In this document: positions 34,819 to 42,777 of the stretch, piece by piece | How positions within the stretch are numbered: position 1 is the first letter of the stretch | How the letters are laid out: each line of letters opens with the position of its first letter | Translations under genes and position numbers: made by a program | The notes under the pieces: generated by a model | Database searches by the model: none | Told to the model about the DNA's origin: nothing | Seen by the model: only the letters and a program-made list of their open reading frames with translations | Assembly: GCF_047338595.1 (NCBI RefSeq) | Contig: NZ_JBLFBO010000005.1 | Location: forward strand, 1 to 64,000 | DNA from: Nitrospira_D sp019636945 | GTDB taxonomy: Bacteria > Nitrospirota > Nitrospiria > Nitrospirales > Nitrospiraceae | Length of the DNA stretch: 64,000 nt | Direction: 5' to 3'

Positions 34819-35178
34819 ATGAACCCAAACCCTGTCTTCGACTTCGATGAAGCACTTGCCCGGGTGGACCAGGACCGGGAGACACTCGTGATGATGGTCG
34901 AGTTGTTTCTGGAGCATGGGCCGAAAGATTTGGCTCAAGCTCAGGCGGCTCTCACGGCTGGAGATGCCGTCGGTGTGGCGCGATGGAGTCATCGGTTGAA
35001 GGGGGCAATCTTACAGTTTTGTGCTCCGGCCGCACTTCAGGCCTGTAAAGAGTTGGAAGAGTCCGCGAAAGCCGGCAACTTGACGCAGGGCGTGGAACTC
35101 TATGCCGCGTTGGAGCGGGAAGTTCATCGCCTGTTGGCCGATCTGCGTCCCATCCTTGACCAAGGCATGGCTGCATGA
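34819..35178 (+). CDS. Stand-alone Hpt protein of the partner-switching set
   Basis: A 119-residue Hpt protein with H58 in RWSHRLKGAIL. It overlaps the next gene by four bases (ATGA), so it is translated together with the receiver-HATPase protein and probably hands phosphate to the neighbouring receivers. Confidence 0.85.
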   Translation: MNPNPVFDFDEALARVDQDRETLVMMVELFLEHGPKDLAQAQAALTAGDAVGVARWSHRLKGAILQFCAPAALQACKELEESAKAGNLTQGVELYAALEREVHRLLADLRPILDQGMAA

Positions 35179-36074
35179 ATATGCCGTTACCAGTGAGTCA
35201 GCTCTTGGTCATCGATCCCTGTGTAGAGACTCAATCGCGAATTGCCCGCTATGTGCAGGGCCGAGGGTTTTCAGTGACGAGCGTTCCTGACCCGATGGCC
35301 GCGATGGCCACGATTGAGGGGGCGACTCCGGATATCGTGATCACCGACTTGTTTCTTCCGGACGGTGCCGGATTGGCGTTGGTCAAGGAGCTCAAGGCTC
35401 GCCATGAGCCCTATCCGGTGATCGTCATGGCCCACAATGCGCCGGAACCGCTGATCGTGGAGGCCCTGCGTGGCGGGGCGATCGATTACCTGCACAAACC
35501 TGTTGCCGAGGATGAGCTGGCCTCCGTCCTGCAGCGTGCTCAGGAATTCTTGCCTTGCCATCCGCTGGATGTGCCGGGTGCTCGACAATTTGACTATGAA
35601 TTGACCATTGATTCGGATCCCGCGTACATCCCCGGCGTTATTTCCTGGCTGCTCAAGATGACGGCGTCCGCGCTACCGCCGCTTCAAAGAATCCATATTC
35701 AGGGTGCGCTGCAAGAGTTACTCTTCAATGCCGTTGAACATGGGAATCTCGAGATCCAGGGGCAGGAAAAACAGAAGGCTCTGGCCGACGGGTGTTATGA
35801 TCAGCTGGTGGCGAAACGGTTGGCCCAGCCTCGTCTCAGAGAGCGCCGGGTGACGATCCGTGTGTTTCACGAACGGAGTGACAATCACCTGGAGTACCGG
35901 ATCACCGATGAGGGAAAGGGATTCCCGTGGCAGACTGTGCTCGCACGCTCTCAAGAGGTGGAGGACTCCGAGGCTGCAAGTGGCCGGGGGATATTTCTCA
36001 CCAAAGCCTTCTTCCCCGATCTGACCTACAATGAACGGGGGAACGAGGTCACGATTAGGGTGCCGCTCGGCTAA
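35175..36074 (+). CDS. Receiver fused to RsbW-type anti-sigma HATPase
   Basis: A 299-residue protein: receiver with one acidic residue missing (LLVIDPCVE) but with the phosphoacceptor in VITDLFLPDG, then an HATPase_c_2 domain of the RsbW/SpoIIAB type (GALQELLFNAVEHGN, ITDEGKGFPW, GRGIFLTKAF). Such domains phosphorylate STAS proteins and sequester a target such as a sigma factor. With the PP2C and STAS genes upstream it completes a partner-switching module. Confidence 0.88.
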   Translation: MNMPLPVSQLLVIDPCVETQSRIARYVQGRGFSVTSVPDPMAAMATIEGATPDIVITDLFLPDGAGLALVKELKARHEPYPVIVMAHNAPEPLIVEALRGGAIDYLHKPVAEDELASVLQRAQEFLPCHPLDVPGARQFDYELTIDSDPAYIPGVISWLLKMTASALPPLQRIHIQGALQELLFNAVEHGNLEIQGQEKQKALADGCYDQLVAKRLAQPRLRERRVTIRVFHERSDNHLEYRITDEGKGFPWQTVLARSQEVEDSEAASGRGIFLTKAFFPDLTYNERGNEVTIRVPLG

Positions 36075-36157
36075 GTTTCAGGTTTCGAGTTTAACGTTTC
36101 AAGTTTTCAGAGGCATCTTCTCTTAACGTGAAACTTGGAACCTGAAACTAGAAACCC
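36072..36157 (+). repeat. Palindromic repeat between two convergent operons
   Basis: AAGTTTCAGGTTTCGAGTTTAACGTTTCAAG, then CTTAACGTGAAACTTGGAACCTGAAACTAG. It lies between the stop of the receiver-HATPase gene and the stop of gspK, where a bidirectional terminator would be placed. Confidence 0.8.
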
Positions 36158-37102
36158 CTAGAGAATCCGCAGATACTCCACCGTGCTATCCCCCTTACTG
36201 GCATCTCGTTTCAAAATGACCAGCGAGCTCTTGGTGGTTTCATTGACGGTGATGGCCAGGCGTGCCGAGAAATAATCCGATTTCACGTCATAGTCGTTCC
36301 GCAGGGTTCTGCCGATTTCCTGAAAGCTACTGACCCGGTCGAGTTCCACCTTGGTCTTGAAGGGCCGTCCCTGGACGATCTCCATTGCCACGGTTTGGGT
36401 GACGGCCGGATCCAGGGTTTGCAGCACGATCGGATCGGCGGTGTTGACATTCATGGCAGCACTGCCCTCCAGGGGGAAGACGGTGACGTAGGGTGTGATC
36501 CGTTCAATGATCTCCGGCGTAAATCCCTTGATGAGTCGCAGATCTCCTAAGCCCGGAAGGGGGCTGTTGGCGGCGCGGTAGGGGGGGCGCAAGGATTGAT
36601 AGTAAAGGCTCTCGGCGCCGGCCGGCTGAGGCGCTTCGTCCTGGTCCACCCAATCAATGAGCGCATCAACCAGGCTGGGGCTGAGTCTGAGCAACTCAAA
36701 GAGCCGCTTGACCCGGGCGATCTTCTTTTTCTGCTCCAGCTCACCGCCTGAGCTTGATGCGAGATCGTTCAGGTTCACTTTCCCCGTCTCGTCCTGAATT
36801 TTTGCGGTCAGGAACCCGTCGCCGATCGGAAACTTAGTGATCGGCATGGCCCAGATATCGGTCGGACTGTCGTATTTTTGGCCGGTCATCTTTTCCCGCA
36901 TGAGATCCTGCAGCAGTACGGCCTTGGTGGCCTGAACCGCGGCCCTCGTCAGCATGGTGGCCTTATAGTCGTCCCGAAAGGTGGCGGCTGCCCGGTATTC
37001 CCGTCTGGCCTCCGCATCGAATTCGAGGATGAGGGCGGTGAGCAGGGTTAGGACCAGAAGCGCGAGTAGTAACGCGATCCCGCGGTCATCAGCTCTTGGC
37101 AT
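36158..37102 (-). CDS. gspK: Type II secretion minor pseudopilin GspK
   Basis: A 314-residue protein with a prepilin-type start (MPRADDRG followed by IALLLALLVLTLLTALILE), lacking the usual glutamate at position 5 of the mature part as GspK does, and the large GspK domain (GKVNLNDLA; ALIDWVDQDEAPQPAGAES). It caps the pseudopilus tip with GspI and GspJ. The start overlaps gspM by 14 bases. It is the last gene of the gsp operon. Confidence 0.9.
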   Translation of the reverse strand: MPRADDRGIALLLALLVLTLLTALILEFDAEARREYRAAATFRDDYKATMLTRAAVQATKAVLLQDLMREKMTGQKYDSPTDIWAMPITKFPIGDGFLTAKIQDETGKVNLNDLASSSGGELEQKKKIARVKRLFELLRLSPSLVDALIDWVDQDEAPQPAGAESLYYQSLRPPYRAANSPLPGLGDLRLIKGFTPEIIERITPYVTVFPLEGSAAMNVNTADPIVLQTLDPAVTQTVAMEIVQGRPFKTKVELDRVSSFQEIGRTLRNDYDVKSDYFSARLAITVNETTKSSLVILKRDASKGDSTVEYLRIL

Positions 37103-37637
37103 AACTCAAGACCCGAACAGTGGCATCCAGATTGACGGGGTTGTCGAACTTTGGACGTATCTGCAGATGGCGAACCTGTAGCTCGTAGGGAGCCTGATTG
37201 ATCGCGGCCAGCAACGCCAATAACTCCGGGAGTTGGACACCTTCCAATCTGAGATCGACGGCTGTTTCCTGGTAGCCCTGCGCCAACGTCTGGACGTGTG
37301 GCTGCATGCCGGTGATTTGTTCTCGCACCTGCGCGGTCGTCGCCGCCTCTTCGATGAATGTCAGGAGTGAGAAATGGCTCTCGGCCTGGGGCATGCGGCT
37401 CTCGATCGCACGCAAGCGATCTCGCTTGGAGACATAGGATTGGCTGAGCTGGGCCAATTCGGCAAGGTCTTTCTGCTTGCGCAGGGCCTGGCGCTCCAGA
37501 CGATCCAAGTTATCCAACAGTGGGTCGACAATCAGGATGAACAACAAACTGAGTCCGAGCACGATCCCGCCTGCAAGCACGAGCGTCCGTTCTCGCCGTG
37601 ACATCTGGTGCCAGCGGTCTCTGAAGCTCTGCATCAT
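37089..37637 (-). CDS. gspM: Type II secretion inner-membrane protein GspM
   Basis: A 182-residue protein: basic N-terminus (SFRDRWHQMSRRERT), one membrane segment (LVLAGGIVLGLSLLFILIVDPLL), a coiled coil, and a periplasmic ferredoxin-like domain typical of GspM/PilO. It forms the inner-membrane platform with GspL. It overlaps gspL by four bases and gspK by 14. Confidence 0.85.
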   Translation of the reverse strand: MMQSFRDRWHQMSRRERTLVLAGGIVLGLSLLFILIVDPLLDNLDRLERQALRKQKDLAELAQLSQSYVSKRDRLRAIESRMPQAESHFSLLTFIEEAATTAQVREQITGMQPHVQTLAQGYQETAVDLRLEGVQLPELLALLAAINQAPYELQVRHLQIRPKFDNPVNLDATVRVLSYAKS

Positions 37638-39223
37638 GGTTTCTCCACCGTGACAGTCATGCGAAAGACGACTTGATTGGGCGAGGCGCCGACGCGGGTT
37701 TCTGTGACGGAGACCTCCTTCAAGCGTGGGCTTACTTCGAAGGCCTGCTTGATTCGCTCCACTGCGTCGAATGAGGAGGTTTCCCCTTCCATGAGGATGA
37801 TCGATCCATCCACCGTCAGTTCGCGGACCTTGATCAGCGTTCCAGGTGGAAGTTGCTTCACGAATGTCGAGAGCGTGAAGAGGACTTTCCCGTCCGTGGC
37901 ATCGACCAACCCGAGTGCCTTATCGAGGACGCCGATGCGGTACTTCGCTTGATCGACCTCTTCTCCCGGTGAGGCGCCCGTCCCTGTTCCAAAGATCTGC
38001 TCATACTGACTGAGGAGCGCGGTTTTTAATCGTGCGACACGCTGATCTTGCAGGAAGTAGTGAACCGAGAAGTCCACGAGTGCCAGCAGGGCGATGACCA
38101 GCCCCGCGACGGCGGCCAAGCGGCGATTCTGCTTCGTGGTGGCCGCATCCGGTGATGCGGCGTCCGTCACGCTCTTGAGGTCAAGCGCGAGTCCCAAAGG
38201 GGATGACTTGAATCGCCACCGTGGACGAACAATTTTGGGGTGAATGGCCAATCCGAATGCGATGGAAAAGGCTCTCGGGGTGTCGGCTCCAAAGCCCTGT
38301 CGTGGCCCGACTGCGTAGAGTCCTAATTGCCGGGAGAGGTGCCCGCCGATCTCCACCATCTTTGACCCGCCTCCGCAGATCCAGCAGTGGGTCAACCGAC
38401 TGCGTTCGCTTCCTTGGTAGGCCTGCAAGGTAATACGAAGTTCTTTCACGATCGGCTCCAGCAAGCCGCTCACCTGATCCACCGCGATCGTTCTCTTGTG
38501 GCGTTCGGCGTCGGCGAAACTATAGGCATGCCGGACGGCCAACGCATGTGTGAGGTGGTTGCCACCCCAGAGAATCGTTCGGAGCATGACGGGGCGTCCA
38601 CCTTCTATCAGACAGAGCGTGGTTTTCGAGGCCCCGATATCGATGATCGCTAAGTCTTGCGGGACGGCAGCCCCTTCTTCTTGAAGGTATTGCGTCACAG
38701 AAAACAGCGCCATGGCATCGACGTTGATCGCCGAGGGTTCAATATCGGCTTGGGCTAAAAACCGGAGGTGCTCGGCCACCTTGTCCCTGGGTGCTGCCGT
38801 GACGAGCACCTCGGAACCCTTGGTTTCTCGAGGTGGTCTTTCATGCGACAGACCGGGAGGCAGGACGAGGCTGTCGACCGCCAGATCCTCAAGCGGCATC
38901 GGGACGAGGTTCTCAACTTCAAAGGGGACGACTTGCGCGAGCTTGGCGGCGTCATTGAAGGGGAAGGAGAGGGTGCGAACGAAGAGATCTTGGCAGGGAA
39001 TCGCCGTGACCAATCGATCAGTGGCGTAGAGTCCATGGCGCCACAGGAAGCCTCGAAGAGATTGGACGCGCCGCGCCGGTTCCAGATCCTCCGGGCGGGA
39101 AAACGGCAAGGGGTGTTGAAAGTAATCGACGGTTTCGCGCCCGCTCAGCCGGCGACGGAACCGGACGGCCTTCAACCCGGTTTGTCCGATATCCAACCCG
39201 ACACATTCGTTGACAATTGCCAT
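37634..39223 (-). CDS. gspL: Type II secretion platform protein GspL (PilM-PilN-like)
   Basis: A 529-residue protein: an actin-like cytoplasmic domain as in GspL/PilM (GLDIGQTGLKAVRF; LAIIDIGASKTTLCL), one membrane segment (LAAVAGLVIALLALVDFSVHYFL) and a PilN-like periplasmic domain. It binds GspE in the cytoplasm and GspM in the periplasm. A repeat copy lies just upstream of its start. Confidence 0.88.
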   Translation of the reverse strand: MAIVNECVGLDIGQTGLKAVRFRRRLSGRETVDYFQHPLPFSRPEDLEPARRVQSLRGFLWRHGLYATDRLVTAIPCQDLFVRTLSFPFNDAAKLAQVVPFEVENLVPMPLEDLAVDSLVLPPGLSHERPPRETKGSEVLVTAAPRDKVAEHLRFLAQADIEPSAINVDAMALFSVTQYLQEEGAAVPQDLAIIDIGASKTTLCLIEGGRPVMLRTILWGGNHLTHALAVRHAYSFADAERHKRTIAVDQVSGLLEPIVKELRITLQAYQGSERSRLTHCWICGGGSKMVEIGGHLSRQLGLYAVGPRQGFGADTPRAFSIAFGLAIHPKIVRPRWRFKSSPLGLALDLKSVTDAASPDAATTKQNRRLAAVAGLVIALLALVDFSVHYFLQDQRVARLKTALLSQYEQIFGTGTGASPGEEVDQAKYRIGVLDKALGLVDATDGKVLFTLSTFVKQLPPGTLIKVRELTVDGSIILMEGETSSFDAVERIKQAFEVSPRLKEVSVTETRVGASPNQVVFRMTVTVEKP

Positions 39224-39330
39224 GTTTCTACTTTCGTTTCATGTTTCACATGTCAGGTTTCAAGTATTCCGACAGCATAAAACTCGAAACTAGAAACGCG
39301 AAACTCACACTGCGAAACCTGGAAGCCCCG
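39224..39330 (+). repeat. Palindromic repeat between gspN and gspL
   Basis: TTTCGTTTCATGTTTCACATGTCAGGTTTCAAG, a TATTCCGACAGCATA centre, then AACTCGAAACTAGAAACGCGAAACTC and CGAAACCTGG. It breaks the otherwise tight gsp operon. Confidence 0.8.
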
Positions 39331-39336
39331 CCTACT

Positions 39337-40221
39337 CTACAACGCGATCCGTGCCTGTGCCAAGGTTCCCACGATCTTGACCGTGATGGGAGTTCCAGAA
39401 GGGAACGGCGGGAGCCCTAGCGTGACCGCCTTTGATGCGAACCCAGGACCAGGGATGATCGTCACTGTGAGCGCCAGTTGACTGTTCGGGAGTTGCTGCT
39501 GAAGAGTGATTTGTCCCTGGCCTTCAAAGGATCCGTCCATTCCCTCGCCCCTCAATTGTGTGACGTCGCAGACGAGGTTTCGACAGGACAGTCCAGCTGC
39601 GGCCTTGCTGAATGTCAGCATGAGCATTTTGCCATTCGCCAGCGGAATTTGGTCGATCTCCAGGTCCGTTGCTTCCGCGAGCCAAGTTCCCTCGCTCCTG
39701 AGCACATTGGGAGAAGCGGGGTCGGTATCCATGCGATGGGAGAACTCCCCGGTGAGGATCCCGCGGGTGACGTACCGACGGATGATCTTCGGCAAATCCA
39801 CCTGTTGGAGCTGTCCCTTGACGGTCAATGGTCCGGCAAGGGAGAAGGAAGCAGCGGTGAGTGTCCCCTTGACGAAGTTTGTGCGAGCCGCCTGTTCATT
39901 CAGTTGGACAAAGAGGTCAAGACCGAGGCTTCCCGTCAGTGCCTGGAAAGCGCCGAGTTTGGCTTGCAGACCCGCTATCTCAACCGGATCGAGGTTTGGT
40001 TTTGAGAGACTCACATTCCGCCATTCCAGGCTGAGCGGCAGTCCGATCGCCCAATCCGCAATACGGATGTCCAAGCCGGTCGCGCGTTTGAGCTCTGTCA
40101 CGATCCGGTTCTGGAGCAAGCTATAAGGGAACGTGGCAATCAGGGCGAGGGCCAGGATGCAGATGCCTCCGATCGTCCATGCCAGAATTTCTCTCCATGC
40201 GTCAGGCCATTTGATGGTCAT
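39337..40221 (-). CDS. gspN: Type II secretion GspN-like protein
   Basis: About 294 residues: one N-terminal membrane segment (LAWTIGGICILALALIATFPYSLL), then a periplasmic domain of AsmA-like character (GLDIRIADWAIGLPLSLEWRNVSLSKP). Position between gspJ and gspL and size fit GspN. The start at 40221 (MTIKWPDAW) is chosen; the frame is open to 40242. Confidence 0.75.
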   Translation of the reverse strand: MTIKWPDAWREILAWTIGGICILALALIATFPYSLLQNRIVTELKRATGLDIRIADWAIGLPLSLEWRNVSLSKPNLDPVEIAGLQAKLGAFQALTGSLGLDLFVQLNEQAARTNFVKGTLTAASFSLAGPLTVKGQLQQVDLPKIIRRYVTRGILTGEFSHRMDTDPASPNVLRSEGTWLAEATDLEIDQIPLANGKMLMLTFSKAAAGLSCRNLVCDVTQLRGEGMDGSFEGQGQITLQQQLPNSQLALTVTIIPGPGFASKAVTLGLPPFPSGTPITVKIVGTLAQARIAL

Positions 40222-40300
40222 GATGTTCCAATGGTGACCCACTCCCGGATCTTTCTTGCCAGGCTAGACAGCTCTATGCAGATGTCGGAAGTGGTGATGA

Positions 40301-40936
40301 TCATGATGTTCCGATGGTGATCCATTCGCGAATTGTCCAGGGTGCGGCATCGGGGTACTGAAACGTAATTTCTAGTAACACGGCTTTGGGCAGCTTGCTG
40401 GCGTTTGGCCATTCGTCGAGCCAGATGCGGTTCTGCTCATCATAGTATCGGATATTAAACGCGTGGACACGGTCGGCCAACTCCATTTGATCAAGCGACT
40501 CGTTGGTATCTGTGAGCGTATAGAGATTTTTTCGAACGAACCGAATCAATCGATCGCGTTCGCGGGTGTACACGACTCGAACGGTGTCGCTTTCCTTGGC
40601 CGTGGTGATCACAGTCGGTAACTCCTGGCTCATGGCGAGAATCGCCAGCGTATCGGCCGGCTGACCGTCTTGTGTCCCGTTCATCCCGACCCAGGGGTAC
40701 ATGATCGATCGCTTACTGAGTGCAATTTCTTCGGCCATCAAACGGAGAATCTTTCTGACCGTCTGTTCTCTGCTCGTATGTTCCCTCCCTGCCTCTACGG
40801 TCTGTGTCGTCGTCAGGAGCGATGCAAAGACCATCGCTGCGACGGTACCAAGCAGGGTCACGGCGACCAGGACTTCAACGAGGGTGAAGCCTTGTTGCGC
40901 GCGTGCCCTATGAGGGAAGGCGAGTTGCAAGCACAT
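40301..40936 (-). CDS. gspJ: Type II secretion minor pseudopilin GspJ
   Basis: A 211-residue prepilin: leader MCLQLAFPHRARAQQG followed by FTLVEVLVAVTLLGTVAAMVFASLL, then a GspJ-type domain. The frame is open to 41227, but the part before 40936 overlaps gspI out of frame and has no sense, so the ATG at 40936 is the start, overlapping gspI by 29 bases. A 38-base piece around its stop is repeated imperfectly at 40213-40250. Confidence 0.85.
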   Translation of the reverse strand: MCLQLAFPHRARAQQGFTLVEVLVAVTLLGTVAAMVFASLLTTTQTVEAGREHTSREQTVRKILRLMAEEIALSKRSIMYPWVGMNGTQDGQPADTLAILAMSQELPTVITTAKESDTVRVVYTRERDRLIRFVRKNLYTLTDTNESLDQMELADRVHAFNIRYYDEQNRIWLDEWPNASKLPKAVLLEITFQYPDAAPWTIREWITIGTS

Positions 40937-41345
40937 AGGTGCTGACCTCCAAGGATTCTTCTCGATCACCGCGCGGCCACGATATCTTGATGCGAACCTC
41001 TCGAACGAACTCCAGCGGAGTCGGCGCGATGGTGCGTTTCCACCGGTAGCCGACTGCTCGTGGAACCGCTTGGAGTGCGGTTTGAGATCCCAGCGGGAGA
41101 GGCAAGAACTCGCCCAAGGTTTCCCCGACGGAATACTGGCCGGCGAGTTCAACCTCCAGCAGTTTTTCCTGAGCCAACAGGGTGGCGCCAGTGAGTTCGG
41201 TGGCGCGGCTTTGGAGATCCAGGTCAAAGTTTCTCAGACCCAGGAGGACAGGCAGTGCGATGGCCAGCAAGGCAATGGCCAGGAGGACTTCCAGGAGCGT
41301 GAATCCACGCTCACTGGCCATGGGGTAGTTTGTCGAGAAGATCAT
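40908..41345 (-). CDS. gspI: Type II secretion minor pseudopilin GspI
   Basis: A 145-residue prepilin, leader MIFSTNYPMASERG followed by FTLLEVLLAIALLAIALPVLLG. The domain is short, as in GspI. Its start overlaps the gspH stop by four bases (ATGA), which supports the ATG at 41345. It forms the pseudopilus tip with GspJ and GspK. Confidence 0.88.
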   Translation of the reverse strand: MIFSTNYPMASERGFTLLEVLLAIALLAIALPVLLGLRNFDLDLQSRATELTGATLLAQEKLLEVELAGQYSVGETLGEFLPLPLGSQTALQAVPRAVGYRWKRTIAPTPLEFVREVRIKISWPRGDREESLEVSTYVLATRLPS

Positions 41346-41929
41346 TGGACCCCACGGGGGGGTGGAGGGCCTCCTCGTGCCGTTCCGCCGGCGCCTGCTT
41401 GGGCGCTGGCTTTTAAGAGGACTTTCACACGGTCAGGGATCAGGCGGTTTGGTGGCGGATCAAAGCGTTCGTCACTGACTCGAATGGCTCCGGTCAAGGA
41501 ATCGACCGCCACCCCCAAGAGATTACTTTTGTCGTCCATGAGATACATCGTCACCGGCTCGATCCGTCCATTTGGGAAGAATGTGACTCCGACTCGTCCG
41601 GACATGCGTTTGTCCTGTCCGATAGAGACTTCGGTCAGGCGGATAGATTCCGGAAGCGGTCTCGGTAATTTCCATGCGGGATCCAGGGGAAGGCGCTCCT
41701 CTTTCCCTTCAATCACCATCATCCAGTGGAGTCCTTGGTCTATATCCAGGTAGAGCCTGAGAGGTGTTTGATCGATGGCTGCCTGTCCCTGGAAGGTTCG
41801 AAGCAGTCCGACGAGTTTCCTCCCGGTCGAGCGCAGGTCTTCTTCAAAGCTGATGCGAGGCAATATCACGGCGAGGACTCCACCCAGCAGAAACAAGGCA
41901 ATCAGCATTTCCAGGAGCGTGAAGCCCAT
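41342..41929 (-). CDS. gspH: Type II secretion pseudopilin GspH
   Basis: A GspH-type prepilin with FTLLEMLIALFLLGGVLAVILP, then a beta domain. The ATG at 41929 leaves a leader of only MG, too short for a normal prepilin leader. The same frame stays open upstream to an ATG at 42163, through 78 codons of G-rich and GTGAAAC repeat DNA, so the true leader may be longer and repeat-derived. The C-terminus is rich in Gly and Pro. Confidence 0.85.
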   Translation of the reverse strand: MGFTLLEMLIALFLLGGVLAVILPRISFEEDLRSTGRKLVGLLRTFQGQAAIDQTPLRLYLDIDQGLHWMMVIEGKEERLPLDPAWKLPRPLPESIRLTEVSIGQDKRMSGRVGVTFFPNGRIEPVTMYLMDDKSNLLGVAVDSLTGAIRVSDERFDPPPNRLIPDRVKVLLKASAQAGAGGTARGGPPPPRGVQ

Positions 41930-41939
41930 GGAAGAGCGT

Positions 41940-42168
41940 AAGGGGTGAAGGGTGAGGGGGGAAGGGTGAGACCTGAAGCGTGAAGCGTGAAGCGTGAAAC
42001 GTGAAACGTGACGGGTGAGGGGGAATAGAGAATGGAAAATGGAGAATGGAGCATGGGGGAAGGGGGCAGTGGCGAGTGGCGAGGGACGAGGGGACAGGGG
42101 ACGTGAGAGGTCCGAATCGATTAACCCTTGACCCTTGACCATCGACCATCCCCTGTTGACCATTGACT
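41940..42168 (+). repeat. G-rich and GTGAAAC repeat tract between gspG and gspH
   Basis: Holds AGGGGTGAAGGGTGAGGGGG, then GTGAAGCGTGAAGCGTGAAGCG and GTGAAACGTGAAACGTGACGGG, then GGAAAATGGAGAATGGAG and GTGGCGAGTGGCGAGGG units, ending with TTGACCCTTGACCATCGACCATC. It joins several short tandem repeat types in one gap. Confidence 0.85.
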
Positions 42169-42170
42169 AC

Positions 42171-42725
42171 TTATTCCTTGTCCAGGTTCCAATTGGTGAT
42201 GTCGGCGTTCACGCCTTCACCGCCAACCTCCCCATCGGTGCCGAGCGAGGTCACTTCGTAGTCGAGTTTTTGATCCGCCCGTTGGACCGGGCTGAGATAT
42301 TTGTAGGGATTGCCCCATGGATCCTCAGGGAGTTTGGGCAGGTATCCGCCGATCTTCCATTTCTTGGGCACAACGCCAACAGACGGTCTCTCAACCAACG
42401 CCTTCAGGCCCTGTTCCGTGGTGGGGTAGATGCCGTTATCCAGTTTATAGAGCTGGAGCGCCCCTTCAAGATTGCGGATCTGTACTTTGGCCGCTGTGCG
42501 CTTCGCATCGTCGGTCCGCCCCATGATGCGAGGGACGACCAGTGCCGCGAGAATGGCTAAAATGGCCACGACGACCATGATTTCAATGAAGGTAAAGCCG
42601 CGATCATCATAAAGAGGACCGCGTGAGGGGTGAGGGATGACGGGTGACGGGTGAAGATCGGAGCCGCTCTGCTTCCGTCTCCAGGTCATTGTCTGCTGCG
42701 GTGTGGTCTGCGCTTGTTCACTCAT
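42171..42725 (-). CDS. gspG: Type II secretion major pseudopilin GspG
   Basis: A 184-residue prepilin: mature part FTFIEIMVVVAILAILAALVVPRIMG and the GspG domain (NLEGALQLYKLDNGIYPTTEQGL; DPWGNPYKYLSP). The segment before the cleavage glycine is 43 residues, far longer than the usual leader of roughly 6-10 residues. Part of it (HPSPVIPHPSR) is coded by G-rich repeat DNA at about 42615-42655. An ATG at 42689 gives a 31-residue leader. It builds the pseudopilus shaft. Confidence 0.92.
   Translation of the reverse strand: MSEQAQTTPQQTMTWRRKQSGSDLHPSPVIPHPSRGPLYDDRGFTFIEIMVVVAILAILAALVVPRIMGRTDDAKRTAAKVQIRNLEGALQLYKLDNGIYPTTEQGLKALVERPSVGVVPKKWKIGGYLPKLPEDPWGNPYKYLSPVQRADQKLDYEVTSLGTDGEVGGEGVNADITNWNLDKE
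42615..42655 (+). repeat. GGGTGA repeat within the gspG leader
   Basis: GCGTGAGGGGTGAGGGATGACGGGTGACGGGTGAAG, the same word type as the tract at 41940-42010, here translated in frame on the minus strand. Confidence 0.75.
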
Positions 42726-42777
42726 CGAGTGCCTCCCTAGTTCTTGCCGCTTATCACCGGGTACTCAGCCCTTTACT

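Noticed and set aside
841..36157. CRISPR array made of GTTTCA-starting repeats
   Set aside because: The copies are not evenly spaced, have no spacers of constant length, and no cas genes are near.
40937..41227. N-terminal extension of GspJ
   Set aside because: The stretch is out of frame with and inside gspI, lacks a prepilin leader, and a proper leader begins at 40936.
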